From the NCBI GenBank assembly GCA_017307275.1, contig JAFKFK010000040.1, positions 1 to 53,611 of the forward strand: a stretch of DNA of 53,611 nt, given 5' to 3'. The stretch's first letter is position 1. Every line of letters begins with the position of its first letter. Under the pieces are notes generated by a model that ran no database searches, had not been told where the DNA came from, and saw nothing but the letters and a program-made list of their open reading frames with translations. The position numbers and the translations under genes are program-made. The stretch is from Alphaproteobacteria bacterium (GTDB taxonomy: Bacteria; Pseudomonadota; Alphaproteobacteria; Reyranellales; Reyranellaceae). Positions 18,690 to 27,403 of the stretch are shown here, in pieces.

Positions 18690-19762
18690 AGCTCAACGAG
18701 CTCCCGCGCATCCTGCCGCCCTGGGCCGAGACGCTGCGGCAACGCCTGTTCGCCACGCCGCTCGATGCGCTGGCGACCTTGGTCTGCCTCTATATCATCT
18801 GGCGTATTTCCGTGCCGTTGATCGAATGGCTGCTGATCGACGCGACCTGGGACGGCACGACCCGCGAGGATTGCCGCAGCTCCGGCGCCTGCTGGGTCTT
18901 CATCCGTGCCCGCTTCGGCCAGTTCATGTACGGCCAGTATCCCCTTGCCGAACGCTGGCGGGTCGATCTGCTGGGCCTGCTGATTGTCGGCGCAGCGGTG
19001 GCACTCTCCTGGCGTGGGCTGCCGCGGCGCAAGGAGGCGTCGATTCTCGCCCTGATCGTGCTGCCGCCGCTCGGCGTCTGGCTGCTCTACGGCGGCTGGG
19101 GGCTCAAGCTGGTCGAGACGCGCGAATGGGGCGGCCTGATGCTGACCCTGTTCCTGGCGATCTATGCCGGCCTGATTGCCGTGCCACTGGGGATCCTGCT
19201 GGCGCTGGGCCGCCGTTCGCGCCTGCCGCTGATCCGCTTCGCTTCGGTGGTCTTCATCGAATTCTGGCGCGGCGTGCCGATCATCACGGTGATCTTCCTC
19301 GCCTCGCTGCTCCTACCGCTGATCATGCCGACCGGTTTCAACGTCGACCGGCTGGCCCGTGCCGTCATCGGCCTTGCCTTCGTGATCGCGGCCTATATGG
19401 CCGAAGCCGTGCGAGGAGGCCTGCAGGCCCTGCCGGACGGGCAGGCTGAGGCGTCGCAGGCGCTTGGTCTCGGCTACTGGCGGACCATGCGGCTGATCGT
19501 GCTGCCGCAGGCACTGCGCATTTCCTTGCCGGCGATGACCAACGAATTCATCGCTCTGTTCAAGAACACGACGCTGGTCCTGATCGTCTCGATCTTCGAT
19601 CTGCTGGGTATCGCCCAGGCGGCGCTTGCCGACCCGGCCTGGGTCGGCATGAACATGGAGGCCTATGTTTTCGCCGGGGCGATCTACTGGTTCTCCTGCT
19701 TCGGCCTCTCGCAATGGAGCAGGCTCAAGGAAAAGCGCCTGCAGACCGCTTACGGCCGCTAG
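18686..19762 (+). CDS. aapM: general L-amino-acid ABC transporter permease, AapM-type
   Basis: A 358-residue permease starting at ATG 18686, overlapping the previous stop as ATGA. The periplasmic insert between helices 1 and 2 is short and Cys-containing (REDCRSSGACW). The EAA motif is EAVRGGLQALPDGQAEASQALGL. The membrane part follows the ABC-type amino-acid permease pattern to the C-terminus. The expected next gene, the ATPase AapP, is missing: a small gene on the other strand follows after 17 nt. The ATPase must come from elsewhere, possibly the one at 28973-29734. Confidence 0.92.
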   Translation: MKLNELPRILPPWAETLRQRLFATPLDALATLVCLYIIWRISVPLIEWLLIDATWDGTTREDCRSSGACWVFIRARFGQFMYGQYPLAERWRVDLLGLLIVGAAVALSWRGLPRRKEASILALIVLPPLGVWLLYGGWGLKLVETREWGGLMLTLFLAIYAGLIAVPLGILLALGRRSRLPLIRFASVVFIEFWRGVPIITVIFLASLLLPLIMPTGFNVDRLARAVIGLAFVIAAYMAEAVRGGLQALPDGQAEASQALGLGYWRTMRLIVLPQALRISLPAMTNEFIALFKNTTLVLIVSIFDLLGIAQAALADPAWVGMNMEAYVFAGAIYWFSCFGLSQWSRLKEKRLQTAYGR

Positions 19763-19779
19763 GCGCTTCTATCCAGGGA

Positions 19780-20040
19780 TCAGAAACCGGCCTTGTCGAT
19801 CAGGAAGGCTTTAAAAGTGATGATGTCGCTGGGCTTGCCGGTCCTGGTGCAATGATCGGCAAATTCCTTCGGGGTGATCGCGACCATCTTGATGGTGTGC
19901 CGCCTCGCGCGCCATTCCGCCATCCGTGCGGCTTCGCGCAGATGCCAATCGGAATAGCTCGAGGCGGGATAATGTTTCACGGTACGCTGAAACACTTCAT
20001 GATCGCTCGCCGTGACCTTGGCGAAATACTGTATGGCCAT
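19780..20040 (-). CDS. hypothetical protein, 86 residues
   Basis: A small soluble protein that I do not recognise (MAIQYFAKVTASDHEVFQRTV at the start, ending DIITFKAFLIDKAGF). It mixes Arg, His and aromatic residues and has one Cys. The start at 20040 is the first Met giving protein-like sequence; a purine-rich AGGGAG lies about 12 nt upstream, rather far. An alternative start at 20088 would add 16 residues. It is divergent from the serine hydrolase gene. Confidence 0.55.
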   Translation of the reverse strand: MAIQYFAKVTASDHEVFQRTVKHYPASSYSDWHLREAARMAEWRARRHTIKMVAITPKEFADHCTRTGKPSDIITFKAFLIDKAGF

Positions 20041-20092
20041 GCCGGCGGGTCTCCCTAGGATTGCGGCCCGCGCGTTTGTACCCGTCAAAGAG

Positions 20093-21208
20093 ATGATTTT
20101 CTATGCCCCTGCCGCCATGCGTCGCGCTGTAGTTCTGACGATTTTTGCTGCCGTCCTGAGTCTTTGTTTCGCCGCGACAGGCGCGGCGGAGGCCCAGACT
20201 GTCCAGGATATCGAACAAGCCTGGCGCGGCTGGATGGCCAAGCAAGAGCGCTCGACGGGTGGTTTGGTCGTCCTCCATGGCGGCCGGCCGGTGCATTCAG
20301 CCCAGATGGGCCGGCTGGCAGCCGGTGCACCGGTGCCGCTGGCGAGCCTCTCGAAGGCCGTGACCGGTGTTTGCATCGCATCTCTGATCGATCGCGGTCG
20401 TCTCGGTTTCGACACGCGTGTCGCCGAGGCGCTGCCCAAGACCCTGGCCCGCATTGGACCGCCCGTCGATCCACGCCTTCTACAGGTGACGATCGGCGAA
20501 CTGCTCGCTCACCGAGCGGGTTTCGACGGCAAGAACGATGCGACCTCGGGAGCATTCGGCAATTACCTGCGGACCCATACCGCGAAAGAAACCGCAGTCG
20601 ATGCCCAACTGAAATGGGTGATCGCCCAGCAACTGCCCCTCCAGCCCGGCACGAAATACGCCTATTCGAATGCAGCCTATCTGATGCTGGGCGCGATCAT
20701 CGAGGAGGCGACAGGCCAATCCTACGAAACGTTCTGCCGGCAGACTGTGCTGGTTCCGTTGGGGGCACGCGACGCCGAGCTCGATCCGGCATGGCGCATT
20801 CTCTCAAGTTACGGCGGCTGGCGCATGCCGTTGGCCGATTATGGCCGCTTCTACCAGGCTTTCGCCGTCGACAATCCAGCCATCGGTCCCGTGGCGCGGC
20901 GCTGGATGATGCAGCCGCCCTTCGCAGACAGCGAGCGGGCCGCTACGCACTATGGGCTCGGCACCTTCGTTCGTCCCACCCGGCAGGGCGGCGGCAACTT
21001 CTGGCACTGGGGCCGTTGGACCTACACGATGAACCAGAGCTTCGACGGGCCGTTGCGCACTTCCTATTCGACCTTCGCCGTTCGGATCGGCGCCCTCGAC
21101 GTCAACATGGCCATCTACCTCGAGCCCGGCCTCCAAGCCGGACCGGCACATGGCGAACTCGATCGCCTTCTGGTCGACACCGCACGCGCTGTTACGCGCT
21201 GGCCGTAA
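20093..21208 (+). CDS. secreted beta-lactamase-fold serine hydrolase
   Basis: A protein of about 371 residues with the penicillin-binding fold. The N-terminus has a signal peptide (MRRAVVLTIFAAVLSLCF, cleavage near AEAQ), so it acts in the periplasm or outside. The catalytic SLSK tetrad, YSN motif and a C-terminal HWG triad (WHWGRW) are all present. ATG 20093 and ATG 20117 are both possible starts and neither has a well-spaced ribosome site; 20117 would give the more compact signal peptide. It resembles D-aminopeptidase or esterase branches. It is not related closely to the serine hydrolase at 4485-5633. Confidence 0.83.
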   Translation: MIFYAPAAMRRAVVLTIFAAVLSLCFAATGAAEAQTVQDIEQAWRGWMAKQERSTGGLVVLHGGRPVHSAQMGRLAAGAPVPLASLSKAVTGVCIASLIDRGRLGFDTRVAEALPKTLARIGPPVDPRLLQVTIGELLAHRAGFDGKNDATSGAFGNYLRTHTAKETAVDAQLKWVIAQQLPLQPGTKYAYSNAAYLMLGAIIEEATGQSYETFCRQTVLVPLGARDAELDPAWRILSSYGGWRMPLADYGRFYQAFAVDNPAIGPVARRWMMQPPFADSERAATHYGLGTFVRPTRQGGGNFWHWGRWTYTMNQSFDGPLRTSYSTFAVRIGALDVNMAIYLEPGLQAGPAHGELDRLLVDTARAVTRWP

Positions 21209-21212
21209 TTCG

Positions 21213-22898
21213 CTAGGCCGCGAAGCGGCGCAGGACCTCGCCGGGCCGTGCCTTCGGATCGGCGCAGAAGCCCTTTTCGTCGGCGGCCCTGGTGCCGTTG
21301 ATCCAGACGCCGTGCAGACCCACGGCCGAGGCCGTGAGCCGCGCGGCGCCGGCCGGCAGGTCGTGCGCCCGCCGCTTCGGCCCGCGTGCGACGGTGGCAG
21401 GATCGAACAGCATCAGGTCGGCGGCATAGCCTTCGCGCAGGAGGCCGCGGCCTTCGATGCCGAACAGCTTGGCGGGTTGGCCGGTGAGGCGATGCACCGC
21501 CTGCGGCAGGTCGAGCACGCCGAGATCGCGGCTCCAGTGGCCCATCAGGTGCAGACCGAACCCGGCATCGCAGAAGAACGTGAGATGCGCACCCGCGTCA
21601 CTCAGCGAGATATGCGTATTGGGATCGGCCAGGATCTTGCCGACGGCCGCATCGTCGTTGTGCAGGAGCTGCGCCACGAACATCGTGTCGAGCTTTTCCG
21701 ACAGAGCAAAGTCGAGGATGAAATCGAGCGGCTCCTTGCCAGCCTGCTTTGCCAGCACGTCGAGGGTCGCACCTTCGAGAGCGCGGTTCTCCGCCTTTGC
21801 CGTCTCGACGACGAAGAGCTTGTTCCATTCGCTGTTGAACAGCAGCCGGCCGCGCTTGGCCTCCAGTTCGGCACGCACTGACGCGCGCCAGGCCGGGTCA
21901 CGGTAGATCTTCTCCAGCTCCGCGGGGTCGTGGGCGGCCATCGCCGGCTTCCACGCCTGCATGCTCTCGAACAGGTAGGGGCTCTTGAAAGTGAAATCCA
22001 TGCTGAGCGGGCAACAGGAAGTCTGAGCCACCAGCTCATGTCCGCGAGCACGCGCCTCGTTCACCTGGCGCAGCCAGTCGAAGGAGGCGGTCGGATTGGT
22101 GTTGGAGTGGAAGAGGGCGGCGATCACGACCGGCCGCTTGGCTTCGGCAGCGATGTCTTCGAGATAGGGGATCGAGGTCTTGCTGCCCTTGGTCAGCATG
22201 TAGACACCTTTGCCGCTTTCGCTCATGGCGCGGACCAGGGCGCGCAGTTCGCGATCGTCGGCAAGGCGCGAGGGCATGGGTGTCCCGCCCTCGCCATTGT
22301 GGGCCTCCGCCGTGCTCGACGCGAAGCCGACTGCGCCAGCCTTCATGGCGCCGCGCACCAGGTCGGCCATCTGCGCGACCTCCGCTTCGGTCGCGGCGCG
22401 TTCGGTAGCATCAGTGCCCATCACGAAGGTGCGGATAGCGGAGTGGCCAGCAAAGCAGGCGACATTGGGACCGACGCCGTTTTTCTCCAGCATGTCGAGA
22501 TATTGGGGGAAGCTCTCGAATTCCCAACGGATGCCGGCGCGCAGGGCATCGAGCGACATGCCCTCGACATGGGTCAGATGGCGCATCGTGAGGTCGCGGT
22601 CCTGCGGCTTGCAGGGCGCGATGGTGAAGCCGCAATTGCCGAGCACGGTCGTCGTGACGCCGAGTGCCGGGGAGGGATCGACGAACGGGTCCCAGGTGAT
22701 CTGCGCATCGTAATGCGTGTGACCGTCGATGATGCCGGGGGCGAGGGCGAGCCCGTCTGCTTTCACGGTCTCCTTGGCCGCACCGAGCCTGGGACCGATG
22801 GCAGCAATCCGGCCATTCGTGACGGCTACGTCACCATGCACTGGCTTGGCGCCGGAACCGTCGAAGATCTCAGCATCCCTGATGACAAGGTCGAACAT
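21213..22898 (-). CDS. N-acyl-D-amino-acid deacylase (amidohydrolase family 3)
   Basis: A 561-residue metal-dependent amidohydrolase. It opens with the strand-rich MFDLVIRDAEIFDGSGA, then GIIDGHTHYDAQ with the HxH metal ligands, and GNCGFTIAP, which is diagnostic for the D-aminoacylase/dihydroorotase-like group. A DAGAHLTFF segment supplies the late Asp-His pair. It should release D-amino acids from N-acylated forms in the cytoplasm. The start at 22898 has GGAGGAA. It is divergent from a Bug-type binding protein over 60 nt. Confidence 0.88.
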   Translation of the reverse strand: MFDLVIRDAEIFDGSGAKPVHGDVAVTNGRIAAIGPRLGAAKETVKADGLALAPGIIDGHTHYDAQITWDPFVDPSPALGVTTTVLGNCGFTIAPCKPQDRDLTMRHLTHVEGMSLDALRAGIRWEFESFPQYLDMLEKNGVGPNVACFAGHSAIRTFVMGTDATERAATEAEVAQMADLVRGAMKAGAVGFASSTAEAHNGEGGTPMPSRLADDRELRALVRAMSESGKGVYMLTKGSKTSIPYLEDIAAEAKRPVVIAALFHSNTNPTASFDWLRQVNEARARGHELVAQTSCCPLSMDFTFKSPYLFESMQAWKPAMAAHDPAELEKIYRDPAWRASVRAELEAKRGRLLFNSEWNKLFVVETAKAENRALEGATLDVLAKQAGKEPLDFILDFALSEKLDTMFVAQLLHNDDAAVGKILADPNTHISLSDAGAHLTFFCDAGFGLHLMGHWSRDLGVLDLPQAVHRLTGQPAKLFGIEGRGLLREGYAADLMLFDPATVARGPKRRAHDLPAGAARLTASAVGLHGVWINGTRAADEKGFCADPKARPGEVLRRFAA

Positions 22899-22958
22899 CT
22901 TGGTTTCCTCCACCGGGAACCCTAGTCTGCCGGCAATAAAATGGAACGGGAGGATTGC

Positions 22959-23939
22959 ATGTCTGGCATGAAGCGTCGTGGCTTTGTCACGGGCGTTGCG
23001 GGGCTCGGTCTGGCGGGCGGTTTCGCGCCGGCAATTGTCCGCGCGCAGGATTTTCCCACGAAGCAGGTGCGGGTCGTGGTGCCTTATCCGGCCGGCGGCG
23101 GCACGGACCTGGTGGCGCGCTTGATCGTGCCGCGTCTTGCCGACCGCTGGAAGCAGACCGTCATCATCGACAACAAGGGCGGCGCGAGCGGCATCCTGGG
23201 CAGCGAGATCGTCGCGAAGGCCGCGCCCGATGGCTACACGCTTCTGGTGACGACCAGCGCGCACACGATCAACCCCTACACGACAAAGGTCCTCCCTTAC
23301 GATACGGAGCGCGACTTTACGCCGGTAACACCGTTGATCGAAGGCGCCATTGCTTTGGTTGGTTCACCCAAGGCGGGCTTCGATACGATGGAGAAATTCC
23401 TGACGGCGGCGCGCGCCAGTCCGGGCAAGTACCAGTTCGGCAGTACCGAGAACACCACGCGGCTGATCGGCGAACTCTTCCGGCTTCGCAGTGGGCTCAA
23501 GATCGAGAATGTCGCCTACAAGGGGGCAGCGCCGATGATGCAGGAGCTTGCCGGCGGCCACATCCCGATCGGCTTCACCAGCCCGCTCACGGTGATGTCG
23601 CATCACCGCGCCGGCACGCTGCGCATGTTGGCCGTCAGCACCGGCAAGCGGCTGGCCGCATTGCCCGACATCCCGACCATGGCGGAGGCGGGGGTGCCAG
23701 GCGTTGAGCAGGGAGCATGGTTCTCGCTGTTCGGCCCCGGCAACCTGCCACAGGCACTGACGCAGCGTCTGCGCGACGATGTGGTCGCCGTGCTGGCAGA
23801 ACCGGAGACGTTGGCGAAGATCCGCGATCTTGCCAGCGAGCCGGGCGGCGAGGCGCCGGACGCCTTCGCCAGGCGCATCAAGAAGGAGTTGGTGAGCTGG
23901 GGCGAGATCGCCAAGCAGGCAGGCATCGAGCCGGAATGA
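22959..23939 (+). CDS. tripartite tricarboxylate transporter substrate-binding protein (Bug/TctC)
   Basis: A 326-residue periplasmic binding protein of the Bug family. The signal region MSGMKRRGFVTGVAGLGLAGG carries a twin-arginine-like KRRGFV, so Tat export is possible. The mature part begins FPTKQVRVVVPYPAGGGTD, the classic Bug loop that binds carboxylates, with a second loop near SAHTINPYTTK. The start at 22959 has GGGAGG. No TctA or TctB membrane genes are adjacent, which is common for expanded Bug sets. The ligand is probably a carboxylate or amino-acid derivative. Confidence 0.93.
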   Translation: MSGMKRRGFVTGVAGLGLAGGFAPAIVRAQDFPTKQVRVVVPYPAGGGTDLVARLIVPRLADRWKQTVIIDNKGGASGILGSEIVAKAAPDGYTLLVTTSAHTINPYTTKVLPYDTERDFTPVTPLIEGAIALVGSPKAGFDTMEKFLTAARASPGKYQFGSTENTTRLIGELFRLRSGLKIENVAYKGAAPMMQELAGGHIPIGFTSPLTVMSHHRAGTLRMLAVSTGKRLAALPDIPTMAEAGVPGVEQGAWFSLFGPGNLPQALTQRLRDDVVAVLAEPETLAKIRDLASEPGGEAPDAFARRIKKELVSWGEIAKQAGIEPE

Positions 23940-23942
23940 TCG

Positions 23943-24275
23943 TCAACCGACGATCGTCTTCTCTTCGACGATATAGCTCTTGATGCGACCGATGAACTTC
24001 GTGCCATCGGCGTGAAGCGCCTCCATCTCGGGCGAGTGCGACGCCGCCTCGAGGGCGGCGCGGTCGGCGAACCACAGTTCGGCGATGCCATCGATCTCGA
24101 TTACGGTCTCGCCGATGTCGGCACGACGGCGCACACCCTGGATATGGTTCTGCACGTAGCGGAGCAGGCCGGGCACGGCGCGGGCTAGCGGTGCATGGAC
24201 CTCGACCCAGTGCGTCACGAACTGCTCGTGGGTCCAGTCGTCGCGGCGGCTCAGCAGGCCGATCGTCTTGATCAT
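23943..24275 (-). CDS. EthD domain-containing protein
   Basis: A 110-residue single-domain protein with the EthD pattern: MIKTIGLLSRRDDWTHEQFV, then THWVEVHAPLARAVPGLLRY and a late IDGIAELWF strand. The fold is a dimeric alpha/beta barrel. Family members support cytochrome P450 ether degradation or act on reactive small molecules; its exact role here is unknown. It is tail-to-tail with the Bug protein (3 nt gap) and head-to-head with the broken hydrolase gene. Confidence 0.8.
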   Translation of the reverse strand: MIKTIGLLSRRDDWTHEQFVTHWVEVHAPLARAVPGLLRYVQNHIQGVRRRADIGETVIEIDGIAELWFADRAALEAASHSPEMEALHADGTKFIGRIKSYIVEEKTIVG

Positions 24276-24661
24276 GGATGGCGGTCCTCCGGGCGCCTAA
24301 TACTAGACCCATGATCCGGGCCTTTGCGATTGCTGTTCTTTTGCTGTTCGGCGGCCACGCCTGGGCACAGAGTGTGAGCTTCCCGAGTGTCACGGTCGGT
24401 GCCAGCCAGGCCGGACCGGAAGTGAAGGGCTGGATCTCCAGGCCGCCGGGTGATGGGCCGTTTCCGGCGATCATCCTCGCGCATAGCTGCGCCGGCGCGG
24501 GGCGGCACACCGATGGATGGGCGAAGCTGCTGGTGAGTTGGGGCTATCTCGTGCTGGCGCCCGATTCTTTCAACCCGCGCGGCACCAAGGCGGTCTGCAC
24601 GACCCCCAATGTGGTGACGCCGAACATGCGTGTCGCCGACATCGCGGGCGCGCTCGACTAT

Positions 24662-24757
24662 CTCGCGACGCGGCCTGATGTGGTGAAGGGTAAGGTCGGC
24701 ATCATCGGCCACAGCCACGGCGGCTCGACGGTGATCCGGTCCGCGCAATCGAGCTTT
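24662..24757 (+). repeat. 96-bp inverted duplication, original arm
   Basis: This segment, coding for the region around the GHSHGG elbow, is identical over all 96 bases to the reverse complement of 24906-25001. Identity ends sharply on both sides: two mismatches at 24660-24661 on one side and G24758 on the other. Confidence 0.95.
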
Positions 24758-24905
24758 GCACTCAACAAGCGCGGCCTCGTGGCAGGCGTCGCCTACTATC
24801 CCGGCTGCAACCCGCAGTTCGATACCGGCATCGACATCCCGGTCCTGCTGTTGGCCGGCGACAAGGACGATTGGACGTCCGCGGATCGCTGCCGAAAGCT
24901 GGTCG

Positions 24906-25001
24906 AAAGCTCGATTGCGCGGACCGGATCACCGTCGAGCCGCCGTGGCTGTGGCCGATGATGCCGACCTTACCCTTCACCACATCAGGCCGCGTCGCGA
25001 G
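24906..25001 (-). repeat. 96-bp inverted duplication, inserted arm
   Basis: This is the perfect reverse complement of 24662-24757, placed 148 nt downstream in opposite orientation. It introduces the TGA at 24959-24961 in the hydrolase frame. Short matches (CGAAAG on the left, GAAG on the right) flank it, consistent with a template switch. It also creates a false minus-strand open frame repeating the elbow sequence. Confidence 0.95.
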
Positions 25002-25188
25002 GAAGTCTCGTCCGTGGCGATCTCGTCGAGGCGGTCTACTACCCCGACGCCTATCACAGCTTCGATGTGAAGGCCGTAGATCGCACGGTGCCCGGCGCCG
25101 CGGGCAAGCAACACCGGCTGGTCTACGACACCGTTGCCGCGCCCGATGCTGAGGCGCGGACCAGAGCGTTCTTCGAGAAGTACCTGCG

Positions 25189-26145
25189 CTAGGCGTTGCC
25201 TGCGAGGCCCATCTGCCGGCAGAGCAGGACCATGGTTTCGTAAATCACGTGGGCGCAGAGGTGAGCCGCCATGCCGTTCACGTCCTGCGGCGGGCTCACC
25301 GTGTTCACGTCGATTGCCACGATGTTGAGGTCGGTCAGGCAGCGCAGCAGGTCGATGCCTTCGCGCGCACTGAGGCCGCCCCATGACGGCGTGCAGACGC
25401 CCGGTGCGGTCGAGGGATCGAACACATCCATGTCGAAGCAGAGATAGACCGGCCGCTTGCCGACCTTGTCGCGGAACTCGGCCATGCGCTGGGCAAAGCC
25501 GCCGCGGATCAGCTCGTCGATCGACACGACCTTGTAGCCGAGGCTCATGGCGCGCGGCACGACACCTTGCGCGTAGGTCGTGCTGCGGATGCCGACGTGC
25601 CAGGAAAACTCGGGGTCGACGAGACCTTCTTCGGCGACATGTGTGAACTGGGTGGCGGAGTTGTACTTTTCCTCCGCGCCATAGGGGTAGGAATCGGTGT
25701 GCGAGTCGATGTGGAGCGCCGCCATCTTGCGGTACTTCTTGCCGACCGCGCGCGCGACCGGGACGGTGACCGAGCCGTCGCCGCCGATGGTGATTGGCAC
25801 AGCGCCCGCTTCGACGATGCGATCGACGGCCTGTTCGGTGCGGGCGAAGGCATCGACGATCTTGCTGGGCGTGAGATTGACGTTGCCGCAATCCACCAGC
25901 CCCAGCGCCGCAACCGGGTCGAAGTCGGCATTGGTCGGATTGAAACGACGCATCAGCGCCGATTGCTGGCGCACCGAGTCGGGGCCGCCGCGCGCGCCGA
26001 TCCGCATATTGGTGCCGCAGTCGAATGGAATACCGAGGATCGCCGCCTTGTTGTTGGGGCCAGGCCGGCCATAGGGCGCGCCCATGAAAGTCATGGGCGA
26101 GGTGAAGAGATCGGCGTCGGAGAGGCGGTCCAGGGTGCGATCCAT
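25189..26145 (-). CDS. ureohydrolase (agmatinase/guanidino-acid hydrolase-like) with altered metal motif
   Basis: A 318-residue arginase-superfamily protein. Motif 2 is intact as HIDSHTD (D147, H149, D151) and motif 3 reads CFDMDVFDPSTAPG (D238, D240). Motif 1, normally GGDHS, is GGDGS at 121-125: Gly124 replaces the His that binds one manganese. It may therefore use a single metal, another metal geometry, or an unusual substrate. The family cleaves guanidino or related C-N groups to release urea or an amine. It follows the M20 deacylase by 1 nt, so it is in the ABC importer operon. Length and C-terminus are otherwise normal for agmatinases. Confidence 0.88.
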   Translation of the reverse strand: MDRTLDRLSDADLFTSPMTFMGAPYGRPGPNNKAAILGIPFDCGTNMRIGARGGPDSVRQQSALMRRFNPTNADFDPVAALGLVDCGNVNLTPSKIVDAFARTEQAVDRIVEAGAVPITIGGDGSVTVPVARAVGKKYRKMAALHIDSHTDSYPYGAEEKYNSATQFTHVAEEGLVDPEFSWHVGIRSTTYAQGVVPRAMSLGYKVVSIDELIRGGFAQRMAEFRDKVGKRPVYLCFDMDVFDPSTAPGVCTPSWGGLSAREGIDLLRCLTDLNIVAIDVNTVSPPQDVNGMAAHLCAHVIYETMVLLCRQMGLAGNA

Positions 26146-26146
26146 T

Positions 26147-27403
26147 TCAGGGCTCCGCAGAAAGGAAGTCGTAGGCGACCAGGGTGTGGATCTTGGCGAC
26201 GGCCAGCAGCTCGTCGACCAGAACGTATTCGTCGGGTCCACCCATGTTGAAGGGCGTGAGCCCCAGCACCACGGTCGGCACATCGAACATGCGATACCAG
26301 CGCGAGTCGGAACCGCCGACGCGCATGTTCACGGCCGGTGTCTCGCCCAGCACTTCGGCCGCGACCTCGGCGGTGCGGCGCACGATCTCGTGGTCCGGCG
26401 GGGTGAAGGAGGGCTCGAAGCGGCGGATGGCCTTCCAGCTCACGCCCTCCAGCGGCGCCAGCCACTCGTCGAGCTGGCGCACCAGCACATCTGTCGTGAT
26501 GCCGACCGGCAGGCGAATGTCCGCGCGGGCGATGGCGTGAGTCGGTACCAGGTTGGGCGAGGTGCCGCCTTCGATGGTGCCGATATTCACCGTGACATGC
26601 TGCAAAGTGTGGGCTTCGCCTGCGCCGGACAACGGCTCGGAAATCGCCTTCGCTTTGGCGATGGCGCTCGTGACGACGGACGGTGACTGGAAGGGAACCT
26701 CTTCGAGATCCTTCAGCCGATCCAATGCGGTCCGCAACCGGTCGACAGCATTGACACCCTTGTGCACATGCGCGCCATGTGCCGGCGAGCCGGTGGCTTC
26801 GATCTCGACCCACATCAGGCCCTTTTCACCGAAGCGCACGACCTTGGGCGATCCGACATCGCCGCAGATGTTGGCGTCACCGGCGGCGTGCGGGATGTGT
26901 TTCAACATCCAGCCGGAGCCCAGCGAACCCATATTCTCTTCGTCGCCAGCCAGGGTGAGCACGATCTCGCCCGACCAGGCGTCGCGGTTCTCGGCGAGCA
27001 GCAGGGCGGCGAGGAGGGAGCAGGCGATGCCGCCCTTCATGTCGCAGACGCCGCGGCCGTAGAGCTTGCCGTCCTTCAGAACGCCGCCCAGCGGCGGCAC
27101 GGTCCAGGGCAGGTTCTCCAGGAGCGGGAACGTGTCGAGATGGCCGTTGAAGATCAGGCGCCGGCCGGGCTTGCCGCTCTTGATGCGGGCCACAAGGCTG
27201 ACCACCCGCGGCTCGGGCTCGACCTTCTCGATCTCGATGCCGGGGATCTCACGCAGCAGCGCTTCGGCGATGGCCGCGACATCGAACGTGTCGCTCGGCG
27301 GGTTGGGCGAGGCCACGCTTACCAGGCGTTGCGTGACGGCAATAAGCCGGTCGAGCGAACCCTCGACGCGGCGCGCCAGTTCAGTACGGACTTCGGTCGA
27401 CAT
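26147..27403 (-). CDS. M20 family metallo-deacylase (ArgE/DapE/CPG2-like)
   Basis: A 418-residue dinuclear zinc amidohydrolase. Ligands are seen in FNGHLDTFP (H88, D90), YGRGVCDMKGG (D121) and the GDEEN loop (E155/E156), with a dimerisation-domain segment PAHGAHVHKG and the late VGGSDSRWYR. It should remove an acyl group from an N-acyl amino acid or cleave a dipeptide. Its ATG overlaps the permease stop (TGATG). Its position between an amino-acid importer and a ureohydrolase suggests it processes the imported compound. Confidence 0.9.
   Translation of the reverse strand: MSTEVRTELARRVEGSLDRLIAVTQRLVSVASPNPPSDTFDVAAIAEALLREIPGIEIEKVEPEPRVVSLVARIKSGKPGRRLIFNGHLDTFPLLENLPWTVPPLGGVLKDGKLYGRGVCDMKGGIACSLLAALLLAENRDAWSGEIVLTLAGDEENMGSLGSGWMLKHIPHAAGDANICGDVGSPKVVRFGEKGLMWVEIEATGSPAHGAHVHKGVNAVDRLRTALDRLKDLEEVPFQSPSVVTSAIAKAKAISEPLSGAGEAHTLQHVTVNIGTIEGGTSPNLVPTHAIARADIRLPVGITTDVLVRQLDEWLAPLEGVSWKAIRRFEPSFTPPDHEIVRRTAEVAAEVLGETPAVNMRVGGSDSRWYRMFDVPTVVLGLTPFNMGGPDEYVLVDELLAVAKIHTLVAYDFLSAEP

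Larger units (their letters stand above)
24311..25192 (+). pseudogene. dienelactone-hydrolase-like gene disrupted by a 96-bp inverted insertion
   Basis: The frame begins with a signal peptide (MIRAFAIAVLLLFGGHAWAQ) and an alpha/beta hydrolase core with FPAIILAHSCAGAG and nucleophile elbow GHSHGG. After CRKLVE it enters an inverted copy of its own bases 24662-24757 and stops at 24961. Beyond the copy, the same reading frame resumes as VRGDLVEAVYYPDAYHSF, with the catalytic His, and runs to FFEKYLR at 25192. Removing exactly 96 nt would restore one frame of about 261 residues. The gene is therefore broken, or the insertion is an assembly artefact. The elbow nucleophile is Ser, not the Cys of classical dienelactone hydrolase. 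Confidence 0.85.

Noticed and set aside
22941..22958. Earlier ATG for the Bug binding protein
   Set aside because: ATG 22959 has GGGAGG at proper distance and gives a clean export signal; the earlier ATG adds an acidic MEREDC stub and overlaps that ribosome site.
24762..24983. Minus-strand frame repeating the GHSHGG elbow
   Set aside because: It is a by-product of the inverted duplication, not a second hydrolase gene.
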